A stretch of 5,298 nucleotides of DNA from Chloroflexota bacterium (GCA_003648125.1 QMOE01000211.1:1-5298), one strand, 5' to 3'. Positions 1 to 5,298 are shown, counted from the first letter of the stretch. Notes: generated by a model not told the origin, from the letters alone. Numbers and translations: made by a program.

Positions 1-27
1 ATCTCCGAATAGCTTTGCCTGCGAAAA

Positions 28-80
28 CGGAGATTCCTCGACTCCACTCCGCTGCGCTCCGTTTCGCTCGGAATGACGGA
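28..80. repeat. GC-rich dispersed-type intergenic repeat
   Basis: This segment is bounded by a short inverted pair, ATTCC (33-37) and GGAAT (70-74). Between them lie tandem near-identical 10-mers, CTCCGCTGCG (47-56) and CTCCGTTTCG (57-66), followed by CTCGG. It also pairs outward: ATCTCCG at 1-7 is the exact reverse complement of CGGAGAT at 28-34, so the element may begin to the left of the window. The style (ATTCCTCG...CTCGGAATGACGG) resembles repeats I recall from intergenic regions of Chloroflexota and other environmental bacteria; that is memory, not a search. No reading frame fits here. The following stretch to the dnaG start has no convincing promoter; the best -10-like string is CATAAT at 103-108, without a good -35. 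Confidence 0.5.
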
Positions 81-140
81 TGTTCAGAGAGAGCTATGAG
101 CACATAATTCACTACTATGTCGCGCCTTCAAGGTAGGTAA

Positions 141-169
141 TGTAAGGCAATTTGCCAACTTGCGCTACA
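141..169. repeat. 29-bp imperfect palindrome in the dnaG leader
   Basis: The arms pair TGTA (141-144) with TACA (166-169), GCAA (147-150) with TTGC (160-163), and TTG (152-154) with CAA (156-158). That is 11 of 14 possible pairs around a central C at 155. It contains the perfect inner palindrome GGCAA-T-TTGCC (146-156). The core is similar (12 of 15 positions) to the core of the hairpin at 3724-3730 and its flanks, downstream of the sigma gene, so the two look like members of one repeat family. It ends 32 nt before the dnaG ATG and would fold in the mRNA leader. It could be an inert repeat or an operator or attenuator; nothing in the sequence decides this. Confidence 0.55.
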
Positions 170-201
170 TACTTGCCCAGTTTGTTGAAAAGAGCCAGGC
201 A

Positions 202-2073
202 ATGAGCGTCATTGACCAAGTCAAGGAACGTCTCGACATCGTCGAGGTCATATCTTCCTACATCCCGCTCCAGAAAGCGGGGCGGAACTATAAGGCTCTA
301 TGCCCTTTCCATTCCGAGAAAACTCCTTCTTTCGTCGTCTTTCCCGAAAGCCAACATTGGCATTGCTTCGGGGCCTGCGCCGAGGGGGGTGACGTCTTTA
401 CCTTTGTGATGAAACAAGAGGGCTGGGATTTCCGCACCGCACTGGAGGAACTGGCGCGACGGGCGGGTGTCGAACTGCGGCCCCGCACCCCGGCCCAGGC
501 GCAGGCGGAGGAGGAGGCCGACCGGCTGCGCGAGTTGCTGGCGGCGGCGGCCCGGTACTATAACCACCTCTTGCGCCACGCCACAGAAGCCGAAGCGGCG
601 CGGGCCTACGTCGCCAAGCGTGGCATGGACGATGGAACTATTGAGCGTTTCTTGCTGGGCTACAGCCTTCCTGGTTGGAATAGGGGCCGGGATTATCTGA
701 CCGAGAAAGGGTACACGGTCGCGGAACTCGTCAAGGCCGGTTTGCTGGTGCGGAAGGAGGAGACCGGCTCCACGTATGACCGCTTTCGCGACCGGTTGAT
801 GATTCCCATCCGCGACGCGAAAGGGCGGGTGATTGGCTTCGGCGCGCGAACGCTCGACCCAGAAGGAGTGCCCAAATATCTCAACTCGCCGCAAACTGAA
901 CTTTTCGACAAAAGCCGGACGCTCTTTGGGCTTGACCTGGCGCGGAAAGGCATCCGCAGCGAAGATCGAGTCATCATTGTCGAGGGGTACATGGACGTGA
1001 TGCAGGCCCAGCAGGCGGGGTTTGCCAACGTGGTGGCGCAGATGGGGACCGCGCTCACGGAACCGCAATTGCGGCAACTCCAACGTTACACCAAGCGACT
1101 GGTGCTCGCGCTCGATCCCGACGCGGCGGGCGTGCAGGCGACCCTGCGCGGCATCCAGGTAGCCAGAGAAGCGCTGGATCAGGAATGGGAGCCGATTTTT
1201 GACCCGCGTGGCCTGGTGGGATACGAGAGCCGGTTGGGAGCCGAGATTCGCGCCATACGCCTTCCCAGCGGTCAGGACCCAGACGATCTAATTCGCCAGA
1301 ACCCGCAGCGGTGGCTCCAACTCGTCAAAGAAGCGGTTCCGGTGGTCGAGTTCTATCTCCAAATCTTGATGGAGGGACTCGATCTGGAGGATACCAAGGC
1401 CAAGGCCAGTGTGGTGGACACGCTGTTACCGGTACTGCAAGCTGTGGCGAACCCGGTCGAGCGGGAGGACTATGTCCAAAAAATCGCCCGTGCGTTGCGG
1501 GTGGATGCCCGCGCTGTGCTATCTCGGCTGCGCACCTCCGCCCACCAGCGGGCGCGACCGCCACGCGACACAACCAGCGAGGAGAGAGCGCCAACGAAGG
1601 ACGTGGAGGCCGACCTGGAAAGTCACTGCCTCTCCGCGCTCTTGCAGCGGCCGGCCCTGCTCCCGCAGATCAACCAGATACTCGAGGATAACCACTTGGA
1701 TTCCCTACAGGGGCAGGATTTCCAAAAGACCAGCAATCGGGTGATATTTGAAGCGATTCCGATGGACGGGCATCCCGTTCCCGCCGAGGAACTGCGGGCG
1801 CGCTTGGCCTCTGACCTGCATGCGCGGTTGGAGGAACTGCTTGTGCCTGACGAGGCCGAACTTGCCGACGAGCAACAGGTGCGCGATGTAGCACGGACGT
1901 TGTTGCGGCTGCGGGACCGCAATCTCAGACGGTTGGGCCGGGAGCTAAGCTTCCTGACCCTCGAGGCCCAAGAGGCGGGAGACATAAGAGCGGAGCAATA
2001 TATTGGGGCACTGCGGACGTACAAGGAGATGTTGTTGCGCACACAACAGGCGCTGGCGAAGCAGTGGGCGTAG
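202..2073 (+). CDS. dnaG: DNA primase DnaG
   Basis: DnaG makes the short RNA primers for leading- and lagging-strand replication and works with the replicative helicase DnaB at the fork. Numbering from the ATG at 202 (623 aa, a usual family length): the N-terminal CHC2 zinc domain has C34-x2-H37 and C55-x3-C59. The RNA polymerase core includes RDRLMIPI and VIGFGAR (about 196-216). The TOPRIM domain has VEGYMDV (260-266, metal-binding E261) and LDPDAAG (D305, D307). The region after residue 470 matches the helicase-binding domain in position but is poorly conserved. Oddities: the second zinc pair is C-x3-C rather than the common C-x2-C, and about 20 extra residues (326-348) follow TOPRIM. Start choice: an in-frame TTG at 160 gives 14 more residues but lies inside the leader palindrome, whereas the ATG at 202 begins MSVIDQVKERLDIVEVI, a typical DnaG N-terminus. 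The ribosome binding site is weak (AAAAGAG). The sigma gene follows after 18 bp, as in the classic dnaG-rpoD pair. Confidence 0.96.
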   Translation: MSVIDQVKERLDIVEVISSYIPLQKAGRNYKALCPFHSEKTPSFVVFPESQHWHCFGACAEGGDVFTFVMKQEGWDFRTALEELARRAGVELRPRTPAQAQAEEEADRLRELLAAAARYYNHLLRHATEAEAARAYVAKRGMDDGTIERFLLGYSLPGWNRGRDYLTEKGYTVAELVKAGLLVRKEETGSTYDRFRDRLMIPIRDAKGRVIGFGARTLDPEGVPKYLNSPQTELFDKSRTLFGLDLARKGIRSEDRVIIVEGYMDVMQAQQAGFANVVAQMGTALTEPQLRQLQRYTKRLVLALDPDAAGVQATLRGIQVAREALDQEWEPIFDPRGLVGYESRLGAEIRAIRLPSGQDPDDLIRQNPQRWLQLVKEAVPVVEFYLQILMEGLDLEDTKAKASVVDTLLPVLQAVANPVEREDYVQKIARALRVDARAVLSRLRTSAHQRARPPRDTTSEERAPTKDVEADLESHCLSALLQRPALLPQINQILEDNHLDSLQGQDFQKTSNRVIFEAIPMDGHPVPAEELRARLASDLHARLEELLVPDEAELADEQQVRDVARTLLRLRDRNLRRLGRELSFLTLEAQEAGDIRAEQYIGALRTYKEMLLRTQQALAKQWA

Positions 2074-2082
2074 TTTGAGACC

Positions 2083-2086
2083 GAGG
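2083..2086 (+). promoter_or_regulatory. ribosome binding site of the sigma gene
   Basis: GAGG lies 5 nt before the ATG at 2092, within the 18-nt gap after the dnaG stop (2071-2073). It overlaps the alternative GTG start at 2086 and therefore decides the start in favour of the ATG. No promoter is evident in the gap, which is consistent with co-transcription with dnaG. Confidence 0.6.
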
Positions 2087-2091
2087 TGTCT

Positions 2092-3708
2092 ATGAGTGAG
2101 AGACGCGAATCCAATCCCGATACAATGAACACAGATACGCCAGACGTGATGGATTCCCCTGAGGAATCGGAGCACATTCTAGCGACCCTGCCTGAGGCTG
2201 CCTTGATCCTGCCAGATGCGGAGAAGGATTCATCGGACCATCAAAGAGGAGATGCTACTGCTGCCTTGCAGGAAATAGATGAACCATCTCCGGACGAGTT
2301 GGAGGGAATAGAGGAGGACCTAGCAGATACTACGGACGACGTTTTGATCGGAGCGACGAACGACCCGGTGCAGATGTACTTGCACGAAATTGGGCGCGTG
2401 CCGCTCCTGGAGCAGCATCAGGAGATATGGCTCTCCACTCAGCAAGAAGCGGCAGTTTATTTTCGAGACCTGCGGGCACGCACGGGTGAGCAAGACGGGC
2501 GAGGGACTCTCAAAGCTATTCTGGATTCATTGCGTAAGGCGTGGGCCGCCGTGCTCAAGAACTGCAAGCGTCTGAACCTGCCCGCGCCTGACTTGGCTGC
2601 GTTAGCAGAGGAAGCTAGAGCAATCCGTCGCACGTTGCTACCTCAAGTCCCATCTTGTCTCTACGATTTTTTGAAACAGACGGGGTTGACGGAATCAATA
2701 GACGGAACTTGGGCGGCTTTCACCGGTGACCTTTTTGACGCTTTGCTCCTGCTTTACCTCGTACCTGACTCTATGCTGGATTTGATCTGCGAGGAGTGGA
2801 ACAAACGACAAAAGTTCCCCACGTGGTACAAAGTCAGGCGGATGATGCCGGACGAAGAAGAGATTGCGGCAGCGTGGGCCGGTTTGGATGAGCATGCAGC
2901 GAGCGCCATGCAACTCTTGGCCCAATCTAACCTGCGCCTGGTGGTCAACGTCGCCAAGCACTATTTGGGGCGTGGCATTTCATTCCTGGATTTGATTCAA
3001 GAAGGGAATATCGGGCTGCTGCGGGCGACACAAAAGTTCGACCATACCAAAGGGTTCAAGTTCTCGACTTATGCCACCTGGTGGATTCGGCAAGCGATCA
3101 GCAGGGCGATTGCCGACCAGGCTCGTACTATTCGCATCCCCGTGCATATGGTGGATACGATTAATCGCTTGCTCCGTCTGCAACGGCAGATGGTGCAAGA
3201 GTTGGGCCGCGAGCCTACGATGGAAGAATTGGCGCTGAAATCGGATTTGTTGGATTCAGAAGTAAGGGTGGCTGTTTTTCAGGCCAGGGAAGCAGGGGAT
3301 TCATTGTCTCCTTCGTTGGAGCACCGGCTGCGTCGCGCTTCTGCCAAAGCGAGGCGCATCCTGCGTATTTCACAGGAGCCGATGTCGTTGGAGACGCCGG
3401 TTGGGACAGAGGATAGCGGTATGTTGTCCGACTTTATCGAGGATGATACTATCCCTGGGCCGGCCGACGCGACTTCCAGCCAGTTGCTCAAGGAGCAGTT
3501 GCACTTTATTCTCAATTCGCTCAACGATCGGGAGCGCTCGGTGTTGGAAATGCGCTTTGGGCTAAAGGACGGGGAAAGCCACACGTTGGAAGAAGTCGGG
3601 CAAGCCTTTGGTGTGACGCGCGAGCGCGTGCGGCAGATCGAGTCAAAGGCGCTCCGCAAATTGCGTCACCCCGGTCGCAGTCGCAAACTGCGCGATTTTC
3701 TCAGTTAG
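2092..3708 (+). CDS. rpoD: RNA polymerase sigma factor, primary (RpoD/SigA) type
   Basis: This sigma-70 factor directs core RNA polymerase to -35/-10 promoters. Numbering from the ATG at 2092 (538 aa): an acidic N-terminus (1-88, like region 1.1), region 1.2 from [13 protein letters not shown] (90-102), a non-conserved segment of about 145 aa (119-262), and region 2 with [24 protein letters not shown] and [19 protein letters not shown] (270-343). Region 3.0 has [13 protein letters not shown] (348-360), region 3.2 has SLETPVG and DFIEDD (432-452), and region 4 ends with the helix-turn-helix [20 protein letters not shown] and [15 protein letters not shown]. Both -10 tryptophans and the region 4.2 recognition helix are intact. 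About 29 residues are added in region 3 compared with E. coli sigma-70. The ATG at 2092 is preferred over the GTG at 2086 because GAGG (2083-2086) sits 5 nt before it and would overlap the GTG. Position after dnaG supports a housekeeping role; a group 2 paralogue cannot be fully excluded. Confidence 0.93.
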   Translation: MSERRESNPDTMNTDTPDVMDSPEESEHILATLPEAALILPDAEKDSSDHQRGDATAALQEIDEPSPDELEGIEEDLADTTDDVLIGATNDPVQMYLHEIGRVPLLEQHQEIWLSTQQEAAVYFRDLRARTGEQDGRGTLKAILDSLRKAWAAVLKNCKRLNLPAPDLAALAEEARAIRRTLLPQVPSCLYDFLKQTGLTESIDGTWAAFTGDLFDALLLLYLVPDSMLDLICEEWNKRQKFPTWYKVRRMMPDEEEIAAAWAGLDEHAASAMQLLAQSNLRLVVNVAKHYLGRGISFLDLIQEGNIGLLRATQKFDHTKGFKFSTYATWWIRQAISRAIADQARTIRIPVHMVDTINRLLRLQRQMVQELGREPTMEELALKSDLLDSEVRVAVFQAREAGDSLSPSLEHRLRRASAKARRILRISQEPMSLETPVGTEDSGMLSDFIEDDTIPGPADATSSQLLKEQLHFILNSLNDRERSVLEMRFGLKDGESHTLEEVGQAFGVTRERVRQIESKALRKLRHPGRSRKLRDFLS

Positions 3709-3713
3709 AGAAC

Positions 3714-3740
3714 GTGGAACAAACTGCCAATTTGTCCCAC
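3714..3740. repeat. 27-nt hairpin just after the sigma gene
   Basis: GTGGAACAAA (3714-3723) pairs with TTTGTCCCAC (3731-3740) with one mismatch, around the 7-nt loop CTGCCAA. It begins 6 bp after the sigma stop codon. No T-run follows, so it is not a standard intrinsic terminator, though it could protect the 3' end of the mRNA. Its core matches the dnaG-leader palindrome at 12 of 15 positions. A GTG-initiated open frame starting at 3714 runs across this and the next repeats and is considered spurious. Confidence 0.6.
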
Positions 3741-3741
3741 T

Positions 3742-3804
3742 GCTCAAGTCGCATGGGGGCGTTGGGGCAGGGCGACAGCGGCGTCAGGGGCCGCGACGAT
3801 GAGC
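3742..3804. repeat. weak imperfect inverted repeat, G-rich
   Basis: GCTC (3742-3745) and TCGC (3749-3752) can pair with GAGC (3801-3804) and GCGA (3793-3796), with an asymmetric internal loop. The enclosed 40 nt are G-rich on the + strand (GGGGGC, GGGGCAGGG, GGGG). The pairing is short and may be chance. The segment separates the two stronger palindromes of this intergenic region. Confidence 0.25.
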
Positions 3805-3846
3805 CATTTCTTGTAGGATACGTTAGGGGTATCATCTCAATAATCC

Positions 3847-3919
3847 GGGGGAATGTAGGTCGGAATGGTATTCCGACCAGCCGGATTACCAATCCGGCCT
3901 ACAAATGCCCCAACTTTTT
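3847..3919 (+). terminator. possible intrinsic terminator of the dnaG-sigma operon
   Basis: Read on the + strand, the structured block closes with a G-run/CCCC stem (3847-3851 with 3908-3911), then AAC and a run of five T's (3915-3919). That is the order expected of a Rho-independent terminator, although the stem is long, branched and interrupted by internal loops. It is the only T-run after a stem in this intergenic region. On the minus strand no comparable T-run follows the outer arm. Confidence 0.35.
3854..3903. repeat. two-hairpin palindromic element with TGTAGG...CCTACA ends
   Basis: Hairpin 1 is GGTCGGAAT (3858-3866), loop GGT, ATTCCGACC (3870-3878): 9 perfect pairs. Hairpin 2 is CCGGATT (3881-3887), loop ACC, AATCCGG (3891-3897): 7 perfect pairs. 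The terminal TGTAGG and CCTACA are inverted. The two hairpins are themselves similar (CGGAAT/CGGATT arms with loops GGT/ACC), suggesting an internal duplication. From memory, elements of this form are frequent in Chloroflexota intergenic regions. A further AATCCGG lies just outside at 3842-3848. Confidence 0.75.
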
Positions 3920-3931
3920 GAGAAGATACCG

Positions 3932-5074
3932 TTAGGGCATATTCTCCAGCACAAAGTGGCGCTGGCGCAGTGCCGCCCGGTGAAAGTGAACCCATAGCGA
4001 GTTCCAAAAATCGTCCTCCGACCCCGCCAACTCCAGAGGGCGCATCTGATCCCACTCTTTTTGCGACCAGTTGTCCCAATCGGTATCTCCCTTTAGCGCA
4101 TCTCTGCGCCATTTCAAGTGATTGTAGCTATAGGAATGGCCGGCCGGGTATGGCTGGAACAGGTGACTGAACTTTTTCTGCCACTTTTTGCACCGTCCCT
4201 CGAGATCTGTGGCGTGATAGTGCCGGTACGCCCGCATGGTCAACCGGTCGGCGGTCTCCACCTTGATGACAGGCTTGCCCTCGAACAGTTGGCGAATGTC
4301 GGGCGCGATTTTCTTCCACGGGATTGGCTCGTCCGGCCTGGTCTTTTTCATCGGGAGGAGGGCATCATAGATCGCCTGGGCCGCTTGGAGGAATAACTCG
4401 ACGTTATCCCGTTCCATGGTGGGGGGCGACTGCCTGGAATCGTACTTCCACTTTTGGAACGCCAGGTCGGGAAAGTACCCGGCCTCCGCGTGGCCTATTT
4501 GTGGCAGCGCGTCCAGGATCAGGTTCTCCAGCTTCAAGTGTTTGTAGTCGTCATTGGCCCACACGCAGATGTTCTCCACGTCGTTTTCTTCCCGATTGTG
4601 ACGCCCGGAGAAACGCTGGTGCGCCCAGGTATCGGCATACGTGTGAAGCGCAACTCCGATGCGGCACAGGCGCCGCCAGCGCTTCCTCCGCGACTCCCCC
4701 GCCGCTTCTTCCAGCAGTAACTCGGCAAACGATTTCTTTTCTCCATTTTGTTCGTCAGCGGCAGGTTGCGTGACGAACGAGAAGGCATTGCTCTCTTTGG
4801 GGGAAAAGGGCAGAGGCGGGATAAAGTGGAAGGGAATATACACCCGCTTTTGAGCTGACCAGGACAGCGAGCCGACCAGGTCGAGACCGGCGTAGGCAGT
4901 GCGCACCGGGTCGAACTTGAGGTCGGCTCCAGGAATTTTGAGGCGGATGAGTTCGCTCTCGGTCGAGTCGTCAACGTACTGGGAGGCATAGGCGATGATG
5001 AGCGAGTCTTTCTTGTTAAAGCCGGCCGCTTTGGCGAGAACTGCTACGCAGTAGTAATGAAAGTCTTTTTGCAT
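3932..5074 (-). CDS. DUF6765-like protein, possible metal-dependent hydrolase
   Basis: A 380-aa protein of unknown function, without signal peptide or membrane segment, so probably cytoplasmic. The N-terminus MQKDFHYY, the segment YASQYVDD (29-36) and the motif HTYADTWAH (144-152) fit what I remember of the DUF6765 family; no search was possible. Candidate metal ligands in order are H6, D35/D36, H83 (FHFIP), H144-x3-D148-x3-H152, and H195 or D203 (GHAEAGYFPD). This order resembles the zinc phospholipase C / P1 nuclease family, which is inference only. The middle (about 115-140) is charged and probably a linker. The C-terminus is Trp- and His-rich (WVHFHRAALRQRH). The ATG at 5074 is chosen because AAAGGAG lies 6 nt upstream and MQKDFHYY is the family-like start; an in-frame TTG at 5107 would add 11 residues and lies upstream of that site. 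The gene is convergent with the sigma gene and has its own promoter. Confidence 0.75.
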   Translation of the reverse strand: MQKDFHYYCVAVLAKAAGFNKKDSLIIAYASQYVDDSTESELIRLKIPGADLKFDPVRTAYAGLDLVGSLSWSAQKRVYIPFHFIPPLPFSPKESNAFSFVTQPAADEQNGEKKSFAELLLEEAAGESRRKRWRRLCRIGVALHTYADTWAHQRFSGRHNREENDVENICVWANDDYKHLKLENLILDALPQIGHAEAGYFPDLAFQKWKYDSRQSPPTMERDNVELFLQAAQAIYDALLPMKKTRPDEPIPWKKIAPDIRQLFEGKPVIKVETADRLTMRAYRHYHATDLEGRCKKWQKKFSHLFQPYPAGHSYSYNHLKWRRDALKGDTDWDNWSQKEWDQMRPLELAGSEDDFWNSLWVHFHRAALRQRHFVLENMP

Positions 5075-5080
5075 GGCTTG

Positions 5081-5087
5081 CTCCTTT
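5081..5087 (-). promoter_or_regulatory. ribosome binding site of the DUF6765-like gene
   Basis: On the minus strand AAAGGAG is followed by 6 nt and then the ATG at 5074-5072. This strong, well-spaced site fixes the start there rather than at the upstream TTG (5107). Confidence 0.85.
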
Positions 5088-5124
5088 CGGGGTTGCGTTA
5101 CCTGCAAACTTGCCCACTAAAGTC

Positions 5125-5153
5125 AGTTTAGCACAGGGCATGTTGAAAGTCAA
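5125..5153 (-). promoter_or_regulatory. sigma-70 type promoter of the DUF6765-like gene
   Basis: On the minus strand the -35 hexamer TTGACT (5153-5148) and -10 hexamer TAAACT (5130-5125) are separated by exactly 17 bp. They match the TTGACA/TATAAT consensus at 5 of 6 and 4 of 6 positions. Initiation near 5118 would give a leader of about 45 nt carrying the AAAGGAG site. This is the clearest promoter in the window and would suit the primary sigma factor encoded next door. Confidence 0.7.
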
Positions 5154-5163
5154 GACTCATAAA

Positions 5164-5192
5164 TGATTTGGGTGCGTTTCATTTGATTTGGG
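5164..5192. repeat. pair of TGATTTGGG boxes, 20 bp apart, upstream of the promoter
   Basis: TGATTTGGG occurs at 5164-5172 and again at 5184-5192, in the same orientation and 20 bp start to start. Both lie just upstream (11 bp and more) of the -35 box of the minus-strand promoter. The spacing of about two helical turns would place them on one face of the DNA, as for an activator or repressor site. With only two 9-mers, chance or repeat origin remains possible. Confidence 0.35.
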
Positions 5193-5215
5193 AGAATCCA
5201 ACACAGATACGACTG

Positions 5216-5282
5216 CGCAGCAGCGAGCGCTGGTTGAGTAGGCCCGAAGGGCTGTATCGAAACCAAGCGAGCGGCTTTTGCG
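5216..5282. repeat. 67-nt imperfect palindrome of dispersed-repeat type
   Basis: CGCAGC (5216-5221) pairs with GCT-TTT-GCG (5274-5282, three T's bulged), TGGTT (5231-5235) with AACCA (5261-5265), and GCCC (5242-5245) with GGGC (5249-5252) around a GAA loop. The two internal-loop strands carry the same word, AGCGAGCG (5222-5229 and 5266-5273). The inner form GGTTGAGTAGGCCC...AAACC resembles a dispersed repeat that I recall from Chloroflexota genomes. The window ends 16 nt later in GGCCCTAC, so a neighbouring element may be cut off. No gene is visible in 5154-5298. Confidence 0.55.
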
Positions 5283-5298
5283 GCGAATTTGGCCCTAC

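Larger units (their letters stand above)
3828..3930. repeat. nested 103-bp inverted repeat between convergent genes
   Basis: The outer arms GGTATCATCTCAA (3828-3840) and TTGAGAAGATACC (3918-3930) pair at 12 of 13 positions. Further in, G's at 3847-3851 can pair with CCCC (3908-3911), and TGTAG (3854-3858) with CTACA (3899-3903), enclosing two tip hairpins. The right arm abuts the stop codon of the minus-strand gene (3932-3934). The whole can fold into one branched stem on either strand, which would suit a bidirectional transcription end or a small non-autonomous mobile element. No coding sequence is inside. Confidence 0.65.

Noticed and set aside
103..118. CATAAT (103-108) or TACTAT (113-118) as the -10 of a dnaG promoter
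   Set aside because: No acceptable -35 hexamer occurs 16-18 bp upstream of either.
160..201. Upstream TTG start for dnaG adding 14 residues
   Set aside because: The TTG lies within the 141-169 palindrome, and the extra residues do not look like a DnaG N-terminus, whereas the ATG at 202 begins a typical one.
298..1083. Long minus-strand open frame opposite dnaG (261 codons)
   Set aside because: It is a shadow of GC-rich dnaG codons, with no recognisable domain and no ribosome binding site.
1999..2004. TATATT inside the end of dnaG as an internal promoter for the sigma gene
   Set aside because: There is no -35-like hexamer at the right distance, and AT-rich hexamers are expected by chance.
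2086..2091. GTG start for the sigma gene
   Set aside because: It overlaps the GAGG ribosome binding site that is correctly spaced for the ATG at 2092.
3714..3935. Open frame of 73 codons on the + strand between the convergent genes
   Set aside because: It starts with GTG inside a hairpin, runs over the palindromic repeats and has no ribosome binding site; its peptide is only repeat DNA translated.
4324..4773. Plus-strand open frame opposite the DUF6765-like gene (149 codons)
   Set aside because: The opposite strand has the family-like protein with promoter and ribosome binding site; this frame is Arg/Pro/Ser-rich with no motif.
5075..5107. TTG start for the DUF6765-like gene adding 11 residues
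   Set aside because: AAAGGAG at 5087-5081 is placed 6 nt before the ATG at 5074, so it would be inside the longer frame and unused.

Overview
The window reads as chromosomal sequence from a bacterium, most likely Chloroflexota (Anaerolineae-like). That assignment is an inference from the style of the DnaG and sigma-factor proteins and from the many small palindromic intergenic repeats; no rRNA is present to confirm it.

Layout: (1) 1-201 is non-coding, with a GC-rich dispersed-type repeat (about 28-80) and a 29-bp imperfect palindrome (141-169) in the leader of the first gene. (2) 202-2073 (+) encodes DNA primase, dnaG. (3) 2092-3708 (+), 18 bp downstream, encodes a sigma-70 family factor of primary (RpoD/SigA) type. 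Together they form the conserved dnaG-rpoD pair of the bacterial 'macromolecular synthesis' operon, linking replication priming and housekeeping transcription. (4) 3709-3931 is a 223-bp convergent intergenic region packed with palindromes: a hairpin at 3714-3740 related to the one upstream of dnaG, then a nested 103-bp inverted repeat (3828-3930) enclosing a two-hairpin element. (5) 3932-5074 (-) encodes a 380-aa protein that I recognise as DUF6765-like, of unknown function, with its own consensus-like promoter and strong ribosome binding site. (6) 5154-5298 is non-coding, holding tandem TGATTTGGG boxes and a 67-nt imperfect palindrome of dispersed-repeat type, running to the window edge.

The first two genes are core information-processing genes and are probably co-transcribed. 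The third is an independent, convergently transcribed accessory gene. I see no CRISPR array, tRNA, transposase or phage gene. The least explained material is the set of palindromic elements around the operon, the metal-ligand pattern of the DUF6765-like protein, and the two lineage-type insertions in the sigma factor.
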